This document shows, one piece after another, positions 12,868-42,154 of a stretch of 64,000 nt of DNA. The translations under genes were made by a program, and so were the position numbers. Numbering within the stretch: the stretch's first letter is position 1; the number at the start of each line of letters is the position of its first letter. The notes under the pieces were generated by a model. The model saw nothing but the letters and a program-made list of their open reading frames with translations. It was not told where the DNA came from and made no database searches. Origin of the DNA: Aplysia californica (lineage: Eukaryota > Mollusca > Gastropoda > Aplysiida > Aplysiidae); NCBI RefSeq assembly GCF_000002075.1, contig NW_004797615.1:362643-426642 (forward strand), written 5' to 3'.

Positions 12868-13400
12868 TAGCCGTACTTACTGACGGCTAGACTGTACTTA
12901 AGTACGGCTAGACTCGCGGTCTAGCCGTACTTATTCTTAATATGATGGCTAGACTGACCTATTTACAAAAAATAGGCCTACTGAATCGTAAATATACATT
13001 TTTAGTGTGCAGTACCTAAAGTATTTGTGTTTGAGACGAAACCAGGGGCCTTAATGACAGTGCATGTCTTTTAAACCTGTTTTCTAATGTTAATAGGGCC
13101 TAAGATAAGTACGGCTAGACTTCTTGTCTAGCCGTACTTAAGTACGGGAAGACAGCCAGGCTAGCCGTACTTAAGGACAGCTAGACTGTCAGGCTAGCCG
13201 TACTTAATATTGATGGCTGAATTGTAAATGAAATTTTTAGTTTGCAATGCCTAAAGTATTTGTATTTCAGACAAAACCAAAAGGTGCCTTACTGACTTGC
13301 GTGTATTTGAACCTGAATAATTACTAGATCTAGACCTATAATGAGACCTGTGTACTTAACAGGCTTGAGTCGATTGGGCCAAACCTAGATCTAAGTACGG
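12868..13400. repeat. Hairpin cluster within a tandem duplication (CTAGCCGTACTT motif)
   Basis: The motif CTAGCCGTACTT and its complement AAGTACGGCTAG recur about ten times. Two perfect hairpins with identical 15-bp stems (TAAGTACGGCTAGAC) and 5-nt loops lie at 12899-12933 and 13106-13140. The spacers between hairpin groups are also duplicated: 12987-13080 and 13220-13316 share CCTAAAGTATTTGT and the flanking text. The whole is a two-unit tandem array. Its function and family are unknown; it could be the end structure of a foldback element. Confidence 0.75.
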
Positions 13401-13604
13401 CTAGCCACTTCGATTTTAAAGTTAACTCTTATCCTGCGTCTGTGCCCAGATATGCATCTTTCAGCAACCGATTACGTCAGACGTGCCGGGCAGGCCGCCG
13501 GGGTCACTTAGTGTGTACTGTTGGTGTACAGCGCACGCGCGCTCCGGGAAACGTGTGTTTTCGCCATGAATGCCGTGTGAGTGTGTTAACCGATGATGAA
13601 AATA

Positions 13605-14102
13605 GGAAGTGGCTATTCTCACCCGGGGTGAGAGTTTTCTCACCCAGGGTGAGACTTGCCAACGTAAGCTATTCTCACCCGGTGTGAAACAAGACCTGTT
13701 TTTCCTAATTTCGGAATACTTTCTATCGATGTGGATGATCAAATGGATAAAGGCAAAGAAAAAATTACGTTTTAGCACAAAAGTAAGCTAATTTTATAGA
13801 CTACAAAGATGCTATGGCTATTTCACTTTTCGAATCGAGCCGAACTACGGGGTCGCCATTTTGTTTTGCCCGGAAGTTCTCGCAAGATCTATTCCTCCCC
13901 TCTTCTCTCTCTCTGTCTCTTTCTGAATACTGTCTATCGGTGTGGACGATCAAATTGACCAAAACAAAGTTTAAAAATGATGTTAAAACACAAAAGTAAA
14001 TTAATTTGGTCGTCTACAAAGATGCTACTGTTATTAAACTTTTCGAATCAAGCCGAACTACGCGGGTCGCCATTTTGTTTTGCCCGGAAGTTTTCGCGCT
14101 AC

Positions 14103-14137
<35 letters not shown>

Positions 14138-14376
14138 CACTGCCCAATGACAAAATTGTACGCTAGATAAAGGCTAACAGTAGTAATGGAACGTTTGTTC
14201 ACAGCACAGAATTCTACAATTTTTCTGTTATCACAGTGTAGAATTCTGTGGTTTAAGGTGAACGCAAAATTGGTTGGCCTAGATCTAGGCTATTATAAAC
14301 GGTGAACGCACACCGGGTGAGAATAGCCAAAAGACTCGCCGCGCTTTTCTCACCCGGGATGAGAATAGAGGTGGCC
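13605..14376. mobile_element. TIR transposon relic or MITE with 9-bp target duplication (772 bp)
   Basis: Perfect 9-bp direct repeats ATGAAAATA flank it (13596-13604 and 14377-14385). The ends are inverted: GGAAGTGGCTATTCTCACCC on the left and, on the other strand, GGCCACCTCTATTCTCATCC on the right, both running into CGGGGTGAGA/CGGGTGAGA. A second nested inverted pair (GCTATTCTCACCCGGTGTG) lies inside each end. The middle contains a direct repeat of about 212 bp (CTACAAAGATGCTA at about 13801 and 14015; GCCATTTTGTTTTGCCCGGA in each). There is no transposase. A 9-bp duplication with GG-initial TIRs fits Mutator-like or Merlin elements; the superfamily is not settled. Confidence 0.75.
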
Positions 14377-14984
14377 ATGAAAATAACGCTCTATCTTTCA
14401 TAGCTTTCTATTTATAAAGTGTTACCAACACATGACATGAATAACCCCCTCTCACAAGCTGATAAGACATTACGAGTAGTTACGCCCATTCGAATTATCT
14501 TTCTGGACGTTCTTGTTGTTATGAATGACCTGAGGTTCGAAAGGGGATAATTTAGGTCAATTTCCTAATGTTTTACACTCAAATTGTTCTTTGTATCTCT
14601 GCACAATGGTATTCAAAACTATCAAACAAGCTTATAAATATATTTTTTATCATTTCATATACAAAACCTTCAAGCTCATTTGAAATATTTTGTATAGAAA
14701 AATAGAAGTCTTGTTTCCTGACTATCCTTTCGAGCTCCTCATGTCTAAGTGGGTCAATTTTTTCTATAATTTCATTGGACGAACATCTAGAGCTACCAAC
14801 TTGGCATGTTTTGAATGAGACGTATGCTTCGATTACGAACCAACGCAGGCGATTCTAATAGAAGGCCACAAACGCACACAAACTCAAGCAGACTGACGCA
14901 CACACACTTGACCTGCGTGAATGGGGATTCGACTCGGGACCCGAATGACACGTAAGATAGATGATGCGCGATGCTGATTCAGGA

Positions 14985-15042
14985 CCAGAACGTAGGCGAG
15001 GTGCCGAAATAGGCTTGTAGGCGAGGTGCCGAAATAGGCTTA
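14985..15042 (+). repeat. 25-bp tandem duplication
   Basis: GTAGGCGAGGTGCCGAAATA followed by GGCTT occurs twice in succession (from about 14993 and 15018). It sits next to a SINE-like GATTCGACTCGGGACC segment at about 14926. Function unknown. Confidence 0.7.
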
Positions 15043-15144
15043 TCGGGCTACATAAAGCCGGCTCCCGCAGGACGAGGGTTAAAGTAAGCTACTTTGTTGT
15101 TGCTTTTGGCCTTACTTTTTTACTCCTTACTACACTACAGACTA

Positions 15145-15886
15145 CAGTAGTAGTCTCCACCTAAGATCCCGGTTCTCGGGAGCAAGGAAATGCGGGATCT
15201 TAGACGAACCGGGATCTCAACCGACGAACCCAGGGAAGAATCTACGGTGACCCATGCTCACAATCGGTAAAATGAAAATGGTCTCCCTCCACTCTAGTCT
15301 AAAAGGAACTGACGTGACCCCTGGGTGGGTTTATGATGCCTGGCGAGCAAAGAGTGGTTAACCTTGATGACCTATCACAGTGCATAGTGGCATGAGGCGT
15401 GCCATTTTTCACATATTATCCTATAATGAGCACATATTATCCTGGAGCGAACGTGTAGGCCCTACCAACCCAGCGAGTGATGCAAGTGTAGGGGGAGAGC
15501 TCGGGTGTGAGTGCGATGCGTGGGGAAAACTAACGTGTCGGTCAGTTCCCACATCGGTGGGATCCTGTCTGGGGCAAACATTGTCGCTTCATCGAGTTTT
15601 CAACGTGTATGTGATCACTTTCACGATAGTGGCTGATCTTTGACGCAACAGACAGTTTATTGATCTCAACTTTTCACTCTTGGTTGATTGGCTGTGCCCG
15701 CTCGGGTTTTTGTTCCGCAAATTTTGATCTGAAATGCGGGATCATAGCCAAATGTAGACCTTCAGAGTGAATCGGAGCGGGATCTTAGGGGTGACTTTTG
15801 TATAGTAAAAATTCTGTTTTCTTAAAACAGCGGAATCTTTATCGAACGGGGATTGTAAGCGGTGGGATCTTACGCGGAGACTACTG
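15145..15886. mobile_element. CAGT-ended MITE, pogo/Tc1-type (742 bp)
   Basis: Flanked by TA (15143-15144 and 15887-15888). Left end CAGTAGTAGTCTCCACCTAA, right end on the other strand CAGTAGTCTCCGCGTAAGAT; both continue into AAGATCCC. Further GCGGGATCTTA-type repeats lie inside near both ends (15192 and 15777). No transposase is seen. TA duplication and CAGT ends are typical of pogo-type elements. Confidence 0.8.
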
Positions 15887-16812
15887 TATATTCTATTTGT
15901 GAATTGTAGGAGGAATTCCGGCCGCAAGGAGTGACCTCTGCCACAACTAGAGAATAGACTGTACTACAGGCCTTTGCCTTTGGCTTTACCACGAAATAGA
16001 GATAGAGGGTTAGAGGTTAGGTTAAGTCTGGGCAAAGAGTCTAAGGAGGCTACGTAACAAGAGGGTGAACACTCCTCTCTTTGAGCCAATTAAAAAAGTG
16101 TCCTCAAAATTCCGTGGCGCCCTCTTCACAAATGCGCACCCTTTGCAAACAGAGTTGTAACCCTTCTTGTGTGAAAAAATCAAAGTGAAACCGACAAGTT
16201 TTTTAATAAATAAGAATTCAAATTTCGGAAGAAAGCTTTTTAAAAATGGTTATGCTGACAAAAAACCTCTTCTGGAGGAGGAGGCGACTGTTTTCTTTGT
16301 TTAACTTGACTTTAGAATGAGAGGCGAGAGGTCATTAAGATATGAAAAAACCTAAAACTCTGCTCTGAACGAACCCAAACTGCTGAACAGCAGTTGATTG
16401 TGCTCTCAAGGGGGTGCTATGGCTATTCCTATTCTTCTTGTGGAGAAACGAAAGAGAGCTTCAAAACAAAGACTGCAGCGCCTTCTGAGCCATTGCGCAG
16501 ACTTCTGCGGACACTATTTTGGCTGAGTGAACCATCTTGTTATGTCCCATCTTATGGTTTTAAGTCTCTTCATGTCTCTTCTTTATTGTGTTTGTTGGAG
16601 TGGTGGTTAGTTCCAGAAGTCTTTCCCTTCTTTCGTCTTTAGATTGACCAGCTCTATTTGGACTCGAGTCCGACTAGATTTTTTATCTGTTCGGATTCGA
16701 GTCCGAATATGGGTTTCATCTATTCTAACTCGGGTCTGAAAAAAATGTTTTATTTATTCGGACTCAGCTTTTAATTGAGTTTTATGTGAGTGTAAGGGGG
16801 TTTAAGCCTTAA

Positions 16813-17848
16813 CTCATTCGCTACGCCGAGCCGTGGGGGGCGGCGCGGCTAGAGTGCCGTCAGTACGCTAAGCCGCCCCCGGCGGATCGAGAACTGACGT
16901 TCAATTTTAGCTTGGTTTCTATTTCAATCCACATATCCATGTTAAAATAAAGGTCATAATATAAAGTTGACTTCCGGGTCAAGTGTTTCCACCGAAAATC
17001 GGAAGTTTTGATTCAGTTTTGAAACAGGATTTCGAAGTTTATGCGACATTGTTTTATCGCGAAGCCCAAATTATAGCCAGACACCAGTCTTTGTGCTTTT
17101 ACACAACAAAATGTATCATTATTTTGCTCACTAAAGAAGTGTAGGACTCTTCTTATAATATTGATACTACTAGACTCAAATTGCCAGTGCACTGTAATTG
17201 AGAAATCAATATTTTTGAGTGCTAGATCTAGGCCTAGATCTAAATAGTCAAAATATTTTTTTCTCCCCAAAATCACTACTTTTTGGTGAATTTACTCAAA
17301 AGTACCACCCAAAACATGTATAGGTTTATTCCAAATGCAATTCTGAATAATTCCATATAAGATAGGAGTGTTTTTTTCTGTTTGGGATCCTTTTTTCAAA
17401 ATTATTTTCAAAATTATTTTTTTTCAATATCGGAGGTTACGATCCAAATGTATAAATATTATGGAATGTATGTAAATAACTGCTCATTTTTCAATATTTT
17501 CCTGTTCTATATACAGTTATGGTTATTTTGATGTATAATTTGACTAGGTGCAAACATATTTTTTGAGTTTCATCTGAGATTATAAATTTTTTGTTTTCAA
17601 ATTTTATCCGCAGCCAATCACAATTGTGTTGCATAATCACCTCTTACAGGAACCAAAGTTGAAAAATACTCAAATAAACAATACAGATGTATTCTACAAA
17701 CCATACTGAAAATGTTGGTATATAATATGTTGATATTTATTTGAATTTATGGCCCCCAAGACCTGTGAACTGCGCACTAGTCATCATCTCATTTCGCCCT
17801 CCCGAAAAAAGTTCGTCTACAAGCCGAAAATAATATGTAGCGAATGAG
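16813..17848. mobile_element. piggyBac-type non-autonomous element, TTAA-flanked (1,036 bp)
   Basis: TTAA flanks both ends (16809-16812 and 17849-17852), with a 12-bp perfect inverted end CTCATTCGCTAC. Just inside the left end a GC-rich hairpin pairs GGGGGCGGC with GCCGCCCCC. The rest is AT-rich and shows no transposase. TTAA-specific duplication is the hallmark of piggyBac and of some other superfamilies (Kolobok), so the assignment is provisional. Confidence 0.7.
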
Positions 17849-19157
17849 TTAAGAATATAACTATCGTCGGGGTATTTTAAGTAAAACCAGAACTAGAACT
17901 AGAATTACCAACTAGGACTGTGTAATTGTGTCAAAAGTCAAAAGACTGCCCTCTCATTGCGCAATGGCAGTGTCTAAGTATGCGGTAATCAACAACTCAG
18001 GGTCTTTCCACCACCACTACAGCATCATCATTACTTCCACCACCATTTGCCTTTTGATATGTTTAATTTCATTTTGTTGTGTGTGTTATAGTTTTTTTCT
18101 GTACTTAATTTAAAAAAAAATCACATTGCACAAAATCGACAACCGTGGCCTCTTCCCAACACCTCTTCCCCCAGCAAGCCGCGAGTGCATGATCGCTACA
18201 CGCAATCTCATTGGTCGACATAATTAACTTGCCCCCGGCAAGGTCAACTCAACTTGGTTTTTCTGTTCATGTTCATACCAATGATGCAGGGAGGGTCAAT
18301 TTAGATAGATTTAGTAACTGGATATTAAAGCTCACGTCTCGACTGTTATCATTATAAAAAATGTTTCATAAATGCTGGAAATATTTAGGAACAAGGGTCG
18401 GAATTCGGAATGGATGTCATGCTGGACTCAATTCAGAGTCAGAATATAATTTTTGTCTAACCGGACTCGGAGTCCGAATAGTCACATCACTTTAGATTAG
18501 TGATTAGATAAAGTTTAGTCTGAGAAAATTGGCACTACATCGTACTTCAAACTTGAACTTCTATCTTGGACCTCATGAATATAATATCTCTTTAAAACAT
18601 ATCACCCTAAACTTTTAATTTTACTCTTGCATGCAGATGCTCTACTTTCAGAGGCCAAACTGATACAGTTTTGCCTGTCAAACACTAATATGGCCACTAA
18701 ACCACCATGCTGTAGAAATTATGGATAATTTTTTAAAGAAAATCTCCAATAAGGGGGTGGGGTTCAACTGTTTTACTGTGGTTGTCTAGTAGGACCATAG
18801 TCGCCCCATGAGAAATTCACTTTTATTTGGTTCTGGGGATGGTCAGGGTTTGGCACCAATATTCAGATTCCATCTTGTCAGGGCCCTGTGACTTGAATTT
18901 ATAATTTTAGATTAGTTATATGTTACTGACAGTATTTCTTGTTGACTTCTGTGGTATTTCCTTAGAATTAAGATGGTGGATTCTATATCAACTCTGACTT
19001 AGGCTTTGAATTCCTCTGTTGTCTCAGTCTGTTCTGAACGGGAAGTTTTAGAAGTCCCATTGAGAATTTCCAGTTGTTGTGTTGTTTGGAGAATTATGAG
19101 CTGACTAATTGTGATTGATCATTTCAGGTGTGACTGGAAGTTTTGAGTGAGCTTGAA

Positions 19158-36849
<17,692 letters not shown>

Positions 36850-36884
36850 GTGAGTTTTATTATTATATGGTGAAATTATTTGTT

Positions 36885-37035
36885 TTAATTGAACGTCTCT
36901 GTCTTTCTGCTGGGATACCGTTACTCACCCAGTCTGGGTTGGCCCTGACAGGCAGGGTTGAAGCAGCCTGCCTTTTAAATTATCTAAATTGTGTCAATGG
37001 GAGCAAGAAATGTTCACAAAAAAAGGATAAAATTG
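36885..37035 (+). mobile_element. tRNA-derived SINE, copy 6 (5' truncated)
   Basis: The body is well kept: TTTCTGCTGGGATACC, GGGTTGGCCCTGACAGGCAG, TATCTAAATTGTGTCAATGG. It starts about 36 bp after the last firm NEK exon. Confidence 0.65.
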
Positions 37036-37100
37036 TAATGTTCACATCCAGCTTTCACTTTCTTAATTTAAATGTGTACATTAACTTTTAACCCTTACAG

Positions 37101-38198
37101 CAATTTATAGCCTTCACTTCCATCTGGCCCAGGTACTTCTGGAGTCCTTGACTACTTAGGCCCAGCCAATACTGATTGTGTCAGTAATATTTTGCAAACA
37201 TTAAAAGAATGTCCTTTTGTTAGAAGATGTAAAAAATAAGATGTAGAATGTTTTTCAGAGACAATTGGATCGATTGGGGTAAAAATACCCAACTGGGTAT
37301 GAATTACTAGCTGGTGTTCTCTGAGGGAAATAGACATGACAGGGCATGGGGCCATAAGAACTTGTGTGGGAAATAATGTGGCTATAAGGGTTAAAACAAT
37401 GCGTGTCGGATGTGGAAGTGGGTGGTAGTGCCAAAATTTTGACAATTACATGGTGATTTTACCATTTCATGTTCCACGATGTAGGCTCGTGATTGGCTAC
37501 ACTACTTATATTTACACTTTATAAATTACAAAAGAAATCAAATTTGATATATAAATGTTATGCCAAAGATTTTTAAGATGTGATGGGTCTTTGGTCTCTG
37601 TTTAAGACCCATTTGGTTCCAGTAAAATGTCGCAAGTTAATAAAACAAATTTTATAAGCACTGAGAACCTAATTGGTGGTGTTTTTCCTAGAACAAGAAT
37701 AATTTGTAGATTTGGAAGTCTATTCATTGTCCTAATGATAAGATTGGCCAACCCACAAAATAATCGTTTTCTTTTTTGTTTAATGGATTGATAGTAAGTT
37801 ATCCATTTTCAAATGCTTAGTCAAAGACGGAGTCTGAATTATGACTAGAAATGCTCCTAAAACTGAACCACTCGCAAGCTGCCCGGTTGCTGCATGATGA
37901 AACTAAATACATTTTTTTGCTTCTCCTGTAAAATGTACTCTGCTAGGGTTAACAAGTCTTATCTCAAGGGCAATGATATACACATATATATCTATCTACT
38001 TCAGACAACAAAAATGATTTTTCGATGGTAAACCAGTGCAGATAATACTGTGTATGTATTCAGGAGTAACATTCATCTGGCAGGTGCTTGATAGCACGTC
38101 TGCTGAGACATTTCAGTTACCCACTCTCAGCACTTTTTAAGGGCCCCAGAGCAAGTGTTGAGTTCATGCGTGCTGTCGGCATCACTGACCGCTTATAA
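37101..38198 (+). CDS. Tentative 3' exons of the NEK gene
   Basis: After the last firm exon (phase 0 at 36849), an exon at 37101-37132 (acceptor ACCCTTACAG, donor AG|GTACTT) would add QFIAFTSIWP and leave in phase 2. A further exon at 38117-38198 (acceptor CATTTCAG) would then add YPLSALFKGPRASVEFMRAV... and stop with TAA at 38196-38198. Frames and splice sites agree, but I recognise no homology in the sequence. The true terminal exon could lie elsewhere before about 47 kb. Confidence 0.25.
37725..37990 (+). repeat. Dispersed repeat C, uninterrupted copy
   Basis: Shares CTAACCCACAAAAT-like (GGCCAACCCACAAAATAAT), GCTGCATGATGAAAC, TTTTTTGCTTCT and TCTTATCTCAAGGGCAA blocks, in order, with 42155-43240, where an insertion splits the repeat. 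No terminal repeats or coding sequence were recognised, so the class is unknown. Confidence 0.55.
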
Positions 38199-38914
38199 CG
38201 CCACAGCGCCAGAAGAGATAGAGAGAGAGAAAGAGAGAGAGGTTCATGCACATAGATCTGTCTGCTCCAGTTAACATGATGATGCCATGTAATGTGTCTG
38301 CTTGTCAGAAAAAGCTGTTCTTGTTTTTGCGTTTAGAGTCATTATAGTAAAATGATGAACACACGTGCATTGTGTGCATGGTTATAAATATAAGTATTAT
38401 CTTTGTCAGTGATAAGTTTCTTTCACCATGTGTGTACAGACTATGCAGTTTTCTGCTGTTTCAGAACTCTTATACTCATTTTTCTGATTTTGTTGTTTTG
38501 ATCTTTAAGTTTACAGGATTTTAAGAAGTGAACACAGTTTTTTTTATAAGCTATCTACTTTTGGTAATGCAAAACATTTAAACTCTTTGGTGATATGGTG
38601 TATTTTGATTTTTGGATTTCTACTTAAACATTTTTTTTCATCATTATAAGATGCCCTGTAAACTATAAACTTTATTAACATTTCATGAAGATGATTCAAT
38701 TTTTCAAGATGCTGATCTTGTCTTTAAGGATTTAGATACAGGATGCTGATTTGCGCTACTGGTCACAAACAATTGTCTTCCTATCTGTACAAAAACCATC
38801 TTTGTCTTTGGAAACTGCTGTGTCCACATGCTAAATTTTGCTTTGATTTTAGTGACCATCTCTGTTGTAGTCATCAGACAACTGGTTTAAATCTCTGTGA
38901 CATGTATTTATGGT

Positions 38915-39090
38915 TTGTGGGTGGTTGTCGGGTGCTCTGGTGTGGTTTGCTCCTTCTTTCATAGCAAATGTCTATTGTCCTTATTTCTCCTCCATTTTTG
39001 TGTTTGTTACTCTATTGTAACACCTCTAATCTTCGCCACTTACATGGCTTTATTGTGATGCTAGTGCTGAAAACTCTTTTACTAAAAAGA
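38915..39090 (-). repeat. Dispersed repeat B copy
   Basis: The complement strand carries TAGAGGTGTTACAATAGAGT and ACCACACCAGAGCACCCGAC as in the other copies. An insertion of about 60 bp with CTTATTTCTCCTCC separates the two halves. Confidence 0.6.
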
Positions 39091-39220
39091 AAATAAATTA
39101 ATGAATTACAAACAAAAACATTCGTGTATATTGCAGGAAGGTGTCTCATGTCTTTACTGTGTATTTTTGAGAAGTTAATCAGTACAAGTCATTATTTTTT
39201 TTAAAAATCAGCCGGTGCAT

Positions 39221-39221
39221 T

Positions 39222-39270
<49 letters not shown>

Positions 39271-39305
39271 AGAGAGGGAGAGAAAGAGAGAGAAGGGGGA
39301 GGATA
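39221..39305. repeat. (AG)n microsatellite
   Basis: AGAGAGAGAGAGAGAGAGAG, then GGGAGGGAGAGAGG. A shorter AG run lies at 38218-38241. Confidence 0.95.
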
Positions 39306-40037
39306 AGGTGTGAGAGTATCATCTAGGTTTGTCGGGAAATGATAAGGAAGTGTGTTAGTGTGTAAGTAGATTTGTCGGCGAGGAAAGGGAAAATAACAGA
39401 TTGGCTACCTGTGTTTTTATGCATAAGTAGTTTATTCAGATCACCTAGTCCACATACCATATTCTAGAAATGTTTGTGAATGATAATATATGTAGTTTTT
39501 GGATACAGTTGGTTTTTTTTTCTATCGTGGAAAGGTTTTGTAGTCTTCTTGTTTTCACTGATGGGTCTTTTTTGTAATGTTAAAATGTTTATGAAAATGT
39601 TTGGCTTGTTGTTTGTTGGTAGTAAAAATGAGAACTACTTATAGTGAACACGGCAGTCATTTAAACTCAAGAATTAATAGGATTGGTTGGAAAAAGCCTC
39701 TTATTCTGGATGTCTTTCTGTTACTTGTGGTTATTAGTGACAATGGTGTTGACCTCAAGACAGCTGATGTGAATGGCTGCCGAGTTCTGTGCTTTAACTT
39801 GTTGTTTCAGTTTCTCCACTCTGTGACAGAAATTGGTCATCTATGTTGCTATTCAGTTGCATAAACTTGTGAGAAGGCGCATGCTGATAGTGAAAATTAT
39901 TGAATATTTATGCTCCGACCCATTCTATTGAAATAGTTGATTAAGCATCCTGATATTACAGCCTGAACTATGCAGCTTCACAGTTGCTACAAATTTCAGT
40001 CAATATTTCTTCATTTGTACTTTAAACTAAAAATCGA

Positions 40038-40110
40038 CTGCTCAGTATAAGAATCCGTCATACGTCACTTTTCAAAATGGCGTGTGATGGCGTCTCATAC
40101 TGAGCAGCTG
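40038..40110. repeat. Palindromic mini-element (about 70 bp), copy 1
   Basis: Begins CTGCTCAGTATAAGAATCCG and ends GGCGTCTCATACTGAGCAG; the halves are near-perfect reverse complements around TTTTCAAAA. Related palindromes occur at 53469-53545 and, degenerate, near 1592-1650. This could be a minimal MITE or foldback element. Confidence 0.65.
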
Positions 40111-40636
40111 GAATACAGTCGCAGCGTCTACGCATTTAGCACTGTCAGTTATCTTCTTCTGAAGCAGTGTTACAGAAAACTATGCAACATGTTTGTTTTC
40201 ATGACGTAGGTACTTGATGTATTGTTCTCATAGTGCACAGTGTGTAGTTGCCAACATGTTCTGATACTAGTTGCTGCCTTGAAAAAAGTTTGTTGTTGAC
40301 ATTGTTGCAAGTTTTTAGTAGACCTTCGACCCCCTGCAAGTGCAAGGAACAAGATTTTTTAAGAATCAGAAGGCTCTCTTGTGGCACTATGCTGGAGAAA
40401 CAGAAGGTTGTTTTTCAGGGGATGCGTTGGCGTTAGGAGTGGGGGGGGGGATAGGTATCCTGTACTAGAACTCTCTGTACTATTGTTGGTGGTCTCATTA
40501 CAAGCATCAGGGTTTGGGCATTGGTCCTGGGAAGGTATTGGCACCACACATTTTTATAACAGCTATGAGAGGATGCTGAGACCAAGTGTTAAGTGCAGCA
40601 GATGATGTGCCTCTGAAATGAACAGGGTGAGCAGGC

Positions 40637-40732
40637 CACACACACACACACGCACACACACACACACACACACACATACATGCACAAGCTTGTGTGCTCA
40701 CCTCCACCCCACACCACACACACACACACATT
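40637..40732. repeat. (CA)n microsatellite
   Basis: CACACACACACACGCACACA and neighbouring interrupted CA runs. Confidence 0.95.
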
Positions 40733-42154
40733 TTGTAGTACTTAATACTGCGTATGTACATGTGTGTGTGCGTATGTTGCACAGATGGGAGTATGGTGCA
40801 AATGAAAAGGAGATGGCAGGCGAAACACAAGACATGCAGAGCCTCTGACATCATGTATTACCAGAACTGGTACTAGTATTGGCTGTATTCGACATCCAGA
40901 GCTGGTAAAGTACCAAAACTCGATTTTGCTGGTGCCTCCCCAGCACTAGTGGGTGGGAAGAAGGGGGGGTGGGGAGGTCGAGAGTAGGGAAGGACGGAAA
41001 TGAGGGACTTGTTACTGGTCATTTTAGCATTAATTACTAGTATTTTACTCTTCTTATGATCAACCTTTTACTGGTGTGATGCATACATGAATGAAGAGAT
41101 TGCTTATGGAATTGTTGCTGTGAGTCTTCAGATAGAGAAGTATTCTGTTACTGTAACTGTGCTGCATGTTTATGAATGATCAGCAGCTTGCTAAGGCAGT
41201 GCGAGTACATTCCTTCGTTTGAACAATGCCCGTGTCACTGAATGTGTAAGTTGTTACCACGCTAAATGTAACTCAAGTTTTTCCACATGATGGAATCAGT
41301 AGTGTGGTTCACTCACATTTCATTTGTATTGATGCATTATTTTATAAGGCTGTTGACTTGTTGTAGTCTCCTTAATTCTCTTAATTAGTGACACAGCTAT
41401 CATAGGACGGGACAAAAAAATTGGAGTGCTTTAACATTTGTATGAAAATATGCCTGCAGTTAAGACGGCAGAGTCTGTTGAACTTTTGCTTGTATTTTCA
41501 TACATTTCTTGCATATGAATTTTTTATGTGTCTGTTTTTTTAAAGGTTGAGTTTAGAGGATGGGGATATTGTGGAACAAATGTACAGTCCCTGTCGCCCC
41601 CACCAAAAAAGTGTCACTCGAATATTTTTTTTACTCACCCTGTAAAGCAGGATGAAACAGCTACTCAATTTGCTTGTGACCGGGACTATACAATATAGGC
41701 CTACCGTATATAGTGCACTCCTCTTAAACCAAACATGGTATTAATAGGAAAAAAGTGGTAAACTGAAAGAAAAAATCCTTCATTGTTTTTTCCTTCCATT
41801 TGAGCTACCTCTATAAACTGAAAACCTGGCTCAAACTGAAGAAAATATGGTTGCCCTGCAGAGTTTGGTTGAAGTGGACTCCACTGTTTGTTGTGAGCCT
41901 ATTTGCAGTGTGCTATTATGACATGCTGTTTTGTTTACTGGGGGCTATATTTGCTGAAGTCTTCCTCAGGACAATCAATGTTTGTCACGTGACCTGGAAA
42001 GTCACGGGTCTCATCCAAATCCAACATTCCACACTCACGGTTTTTCAAAGCTCATGCCGGAAACGAGCATGTTGTGTTGTGAAAATTGGCCTTTGTGGTT
42101 TCCCAGGTGCCTACAAAATATCTTAGGTACTGTGTTGTGGTGCATTTCCTGTTT

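Larger units (their letters stand above)
8836..19157. other. Spacer between the divergent ankyrin and NEK genes
   Basis: No host exon was recognised. The interval holds MITE A copy 3, a mariner, the hairpin cluster, the 9-bp-TSD element, the CAGT-ended MITE and the TTAA-flanked element. CpG-richer patches occur at 13440-13570 (with a CRE-like TTACGTCA), 15360-15560 and 18120-18250 (with CTCATTGGTC, a CCAAT-type box on the other strand). They could hold promoters or 5'UTR exons of either gene, but nothing fixes this. 10870-12860 and 18490-19120 show only AT-rich unique-looking DNA. Confidence 0.6.

Noticed and set aside
13442-13687. 81-aa open frame in a CpG-richer patch
   Set aside because: It runs into the TIR of the 13605 element and has no homology; the CpG content is better read as possible regulatory DNA.
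40507-40854. 115-aa open frame rich in Cys/Val and its His/Thr counterpart
   Set aside because: Produced by CA repeats.
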